Source: Oscillospiraceae bacterium (GTDB taxonomy: Bacteria > Bacillota > Clostridia > Saccharofermentanales > Saccharofermentanaceae). Taken from it: a stretch of 6,908 bases of DNA. The stretch lies in assembly GCA_902767145.1 (NCBI GenBank), contig CACXGG010000210.1, positions 1-6,908 on the forward strand. Direction: 5' to 3'. Below the pieces are notes generated by a model, which saw nothing but the letters and a program-made list of their open reading frames with translations, made no database searches and had not been told where the DNA came from. The position numbers and the translations under genes were made by a program. Position 1 is the first letter of the stretch; each line of letters begins with the position of its first letter. Shown here piece after piece: positions 5,985-6,908 of the stretch.

Positions 5985-5992
5985 GAAGATCC
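5977..5992 (+). other. Hairpin across the gmk stop codon
   Basis: GGATCT (5977-5982) pairs perfectly with AGATCC (5987-5992) around the tetraloop GAGA, a GNRA type. The gmk TGA (5982-5984) lies at the top of the stem. No T-run follows, so it is not an intrinsic terminator. A second small inverted repeat, GTGCA/TGCAC (5942-5955), lies just upstream in the coding region. It could affect mRNA stability or the gmk/rpoZ ratio, or be chance. Confidence 0.4.
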
Positions 5993-6045
5993 CCCGATAA
6001 CAATAGAAAAAAGAACGATCATAAAAAGAAAGAAGGGTATAAGAA

Positions 6046-6465
6046 ATGTTAGTAGATCCACCTATGGAAGAAATGCTCCCCAAGGCCGCTTGTGCATATG
6101 AACTCGCAGTACTTGTAAGCAAGAGAGCAAGCCAGCTCGTAGACGGCGCTCAGCCCATGATCCCCGATGAAGCTGCCAATCCCGTATCCCTCGCATGCCG
6201 CGAGATCGCTCAGGGCAAGGTAGTAGGAGTTGAGGGTGTCCTCAAGAAGGATGAGTTCACCGTACCTCTTACAAAGGAGGCAAGAGAGGCTATCATCGCC
6301 GAGAGAAAGGCAAAAGAGGAACAGGATTCCTTCAGAAAGGCTGCAAGAGAAGCTGATCTTGTAAGCGCTCAGGAAATGGACGAGAACGATGATTCCGACG
6401 AGTCCGCTCCCGCAGATAACTTTGTTGTAGTAGATGCAACATTCGAAAACAGCGAAGAAGAGTAA
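6046..6465 (+). CDS. rpoZ: RNA polymerase omega subunit with acidic C-terminal extension
   Basis: Omega is the small RNA polymerase subunit that helps fold and hold the beta-prime chain. Residues 1-60 fit the family: MLVDPPMEEML at the start, YELAVLVSKRASQLVDGAQP (18-37), and NPVSLACREIAQGKV (45-59). Its place right after gmk agrees with the usual order. The protein has 139 residues against roughly 67-90 for most omegas; residues 61-139 are an extension. That tail has a Lys/Arg/Glu-rich, probably helical part (76-103) and an acidic part (104-139, including ENDDSDES and the end NSEEE). GAAGGG (6032-6037) lies eight bases before the ATG. The 61-base gap from gmk has no clear promoter or terminator. 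Arginine codons are AGA or CGC only, suggesting strong expression. Confidence 0.9.
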   Translation: MLVDPPMEEMLPKAACAYELAVLVSKRASQLVDGAQPMIPDEAANPVSLACREIAQGKVVGVEGVLKKDEFTVPLTKEAREAIIAERKAKEEQDSFRKAAREADLVSAQEMDENDDSDESAPADNFVVVDATFENSEEE

Positions 6466-6482
6466 GAGGAGACTGAGAACTG

Positions 6483-6908
6483 ATGGCAATCGAGAAATCA
6501 ATGGAAAAAATAGTATCCCTGGCTAAGATCAGAGGTTTCGTATATCCGGGTTCCGACATATACGGCGGTCTTGCAAATGCCTGGGATTTCGGTCCTTTGG
6601 GCGTACAGCTCAAGAATAACGTAAAAGCAGCCTGGTGGAAGAAGTTCGTACAGGAGAGCCCCTACAACGTAGGTGTCGACTGTGCTATCCTCATGAACCC
6701 CCAGGTATGGGTGGCTTCAGGACATGTAGGCGGATTCTCCGATCCCCTTATCGACTGTAAGCAGTGTAAGGCAAGAGCAAGAGCAGATAAGCTCGTTGAG
6801 GATTTCAATGCCGAGAACGGTATCACTGATGTGGTAGTCGAGGGCATGAACGATGAGCAGCTCGTCTCCTACATCAAGGAGAAGAATATCCCCTGTCCCA
6901 CCTGCGGC
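6483..6908 (+). CDS. glyS: Glycyl-tRNA synthetase, single-chain class II type (3' end missing)
   Basis: The first 142 codons of a glycyl-tRNA synthetase run off the window edge with no stop. The enzyme charges tRNA-Gly with glycine. Recognisable segments are [19 protein letters not shown] (9-27), [19 protein letters not shown] (28-46), and [19 protein letters not shown] (75-93). Cys92 and Cys95, with Cys138 and Cys141 in CPTCG, look like zinc ligands. This is the homodimeric type shared with archaea, eukaryotes and many Bacillota, not the alpha2-beta2 GlyQ/GlyS type. Codon use resembles rpoZ, with AGA and no AGG arginine codons. GAGGAG (6466-6471) lies eleven bases before the ATG, a slightly long spacing; an in-frame ATG at 6501 is less likely. 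It starts 17 bases after rpoZ, so it is probably in the same transcript, and no T-box leader fits in that gap. Confidence 0.95.
   Translation, partial: MAIEKSMEKIVSLAKIRGFVYPGSDIYGGLANAWDFGPLGVQLKNNVKAAWWKKFVQESPYNVGVDCAILMNPQVWVASGHVGGFSDPLIDCKQCKARARADKLVEDFNAENGITDVVVEGMNDEQLVSYIKEKNIPCPTCG

Noticed and set aside
5607..6501. Minus-strand frames of 171 and 150 codons opposite gmk and rpoZ
   Set aside because: Both are antisense to conserved genes and have hydrophobic low-information translations expected from reversed acidic or charged coding sequence.
1..6908. CRISPR array, insertion sequence, tRNA, rRNA or defence gene cluster
   Set aside because: No spaced direct repeats, terminal inverted repeats, transposase motifs or recognisable structured RNA genes were seen; the window is filled with housekeeping genes.

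Overview
The window is 6,908 bases of ordinary-looking bacterial chromosome with every supported gene on the + strand, tightly packed and about half G+C. The gene set points to the Bacillota, most likely class Clostridia: a RemA (DUF370) protein, the order yicC-remA-gmk-rpoZ known from Bacillus and clostridia, a Crh-like HPr paralogue next to uvrC, and single-chain class II glycyl-tRNA synthetase. A Lachnospiraceae-like host is a guess from overall style, not proven. I see no mobile element, CRISPR array, defence system, tRNA or rRNA.

Region 1 (1-1073) is one ORF joining a complete RimI-type N-acetyltransferase to a complete NUDIX hydrolase, with a possible internal start for the NUDIX half. 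Region 2 (1074-4111) begins with an A-rich gap holding a clear sigma-A-type promoter. It continues with a Crh-like HPr protein (Gln15, Ser46), uvrC (nucleotide excision repair), and a metallophosphoesterase that starts on the base after the uvrC stop.

Region 3 (4112-4255) is a 144-base regulatory gap. It has a promoter with a perfect TATAAT box followed almost at once by a terminator-like hairpin in the predicted leader of yicC. A competing hairpin overlaps it, so attenuation is possible. Region 4 (4256 to the end) is the cluster yicC - remA - gmk - rpoZ - glyS, with glyS cut off by the window edge. It combines RNA turnover, a DNA-binding regulator, GTP precursor supply, an RNA polymerase subunit and tRNA charging.

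Points most worth a second look are the RimI-NUDIX fusion, the Gln15 Crh-like protein and its promoter, a possible leaderless start for uvrC, the yicC leader hairpins, the altered Gmk motif, and an omega subunit carrying a long acidic tail. Nothing here amounts to a whole new system; the novelty is in architecture and regulation of housekeeping genes.
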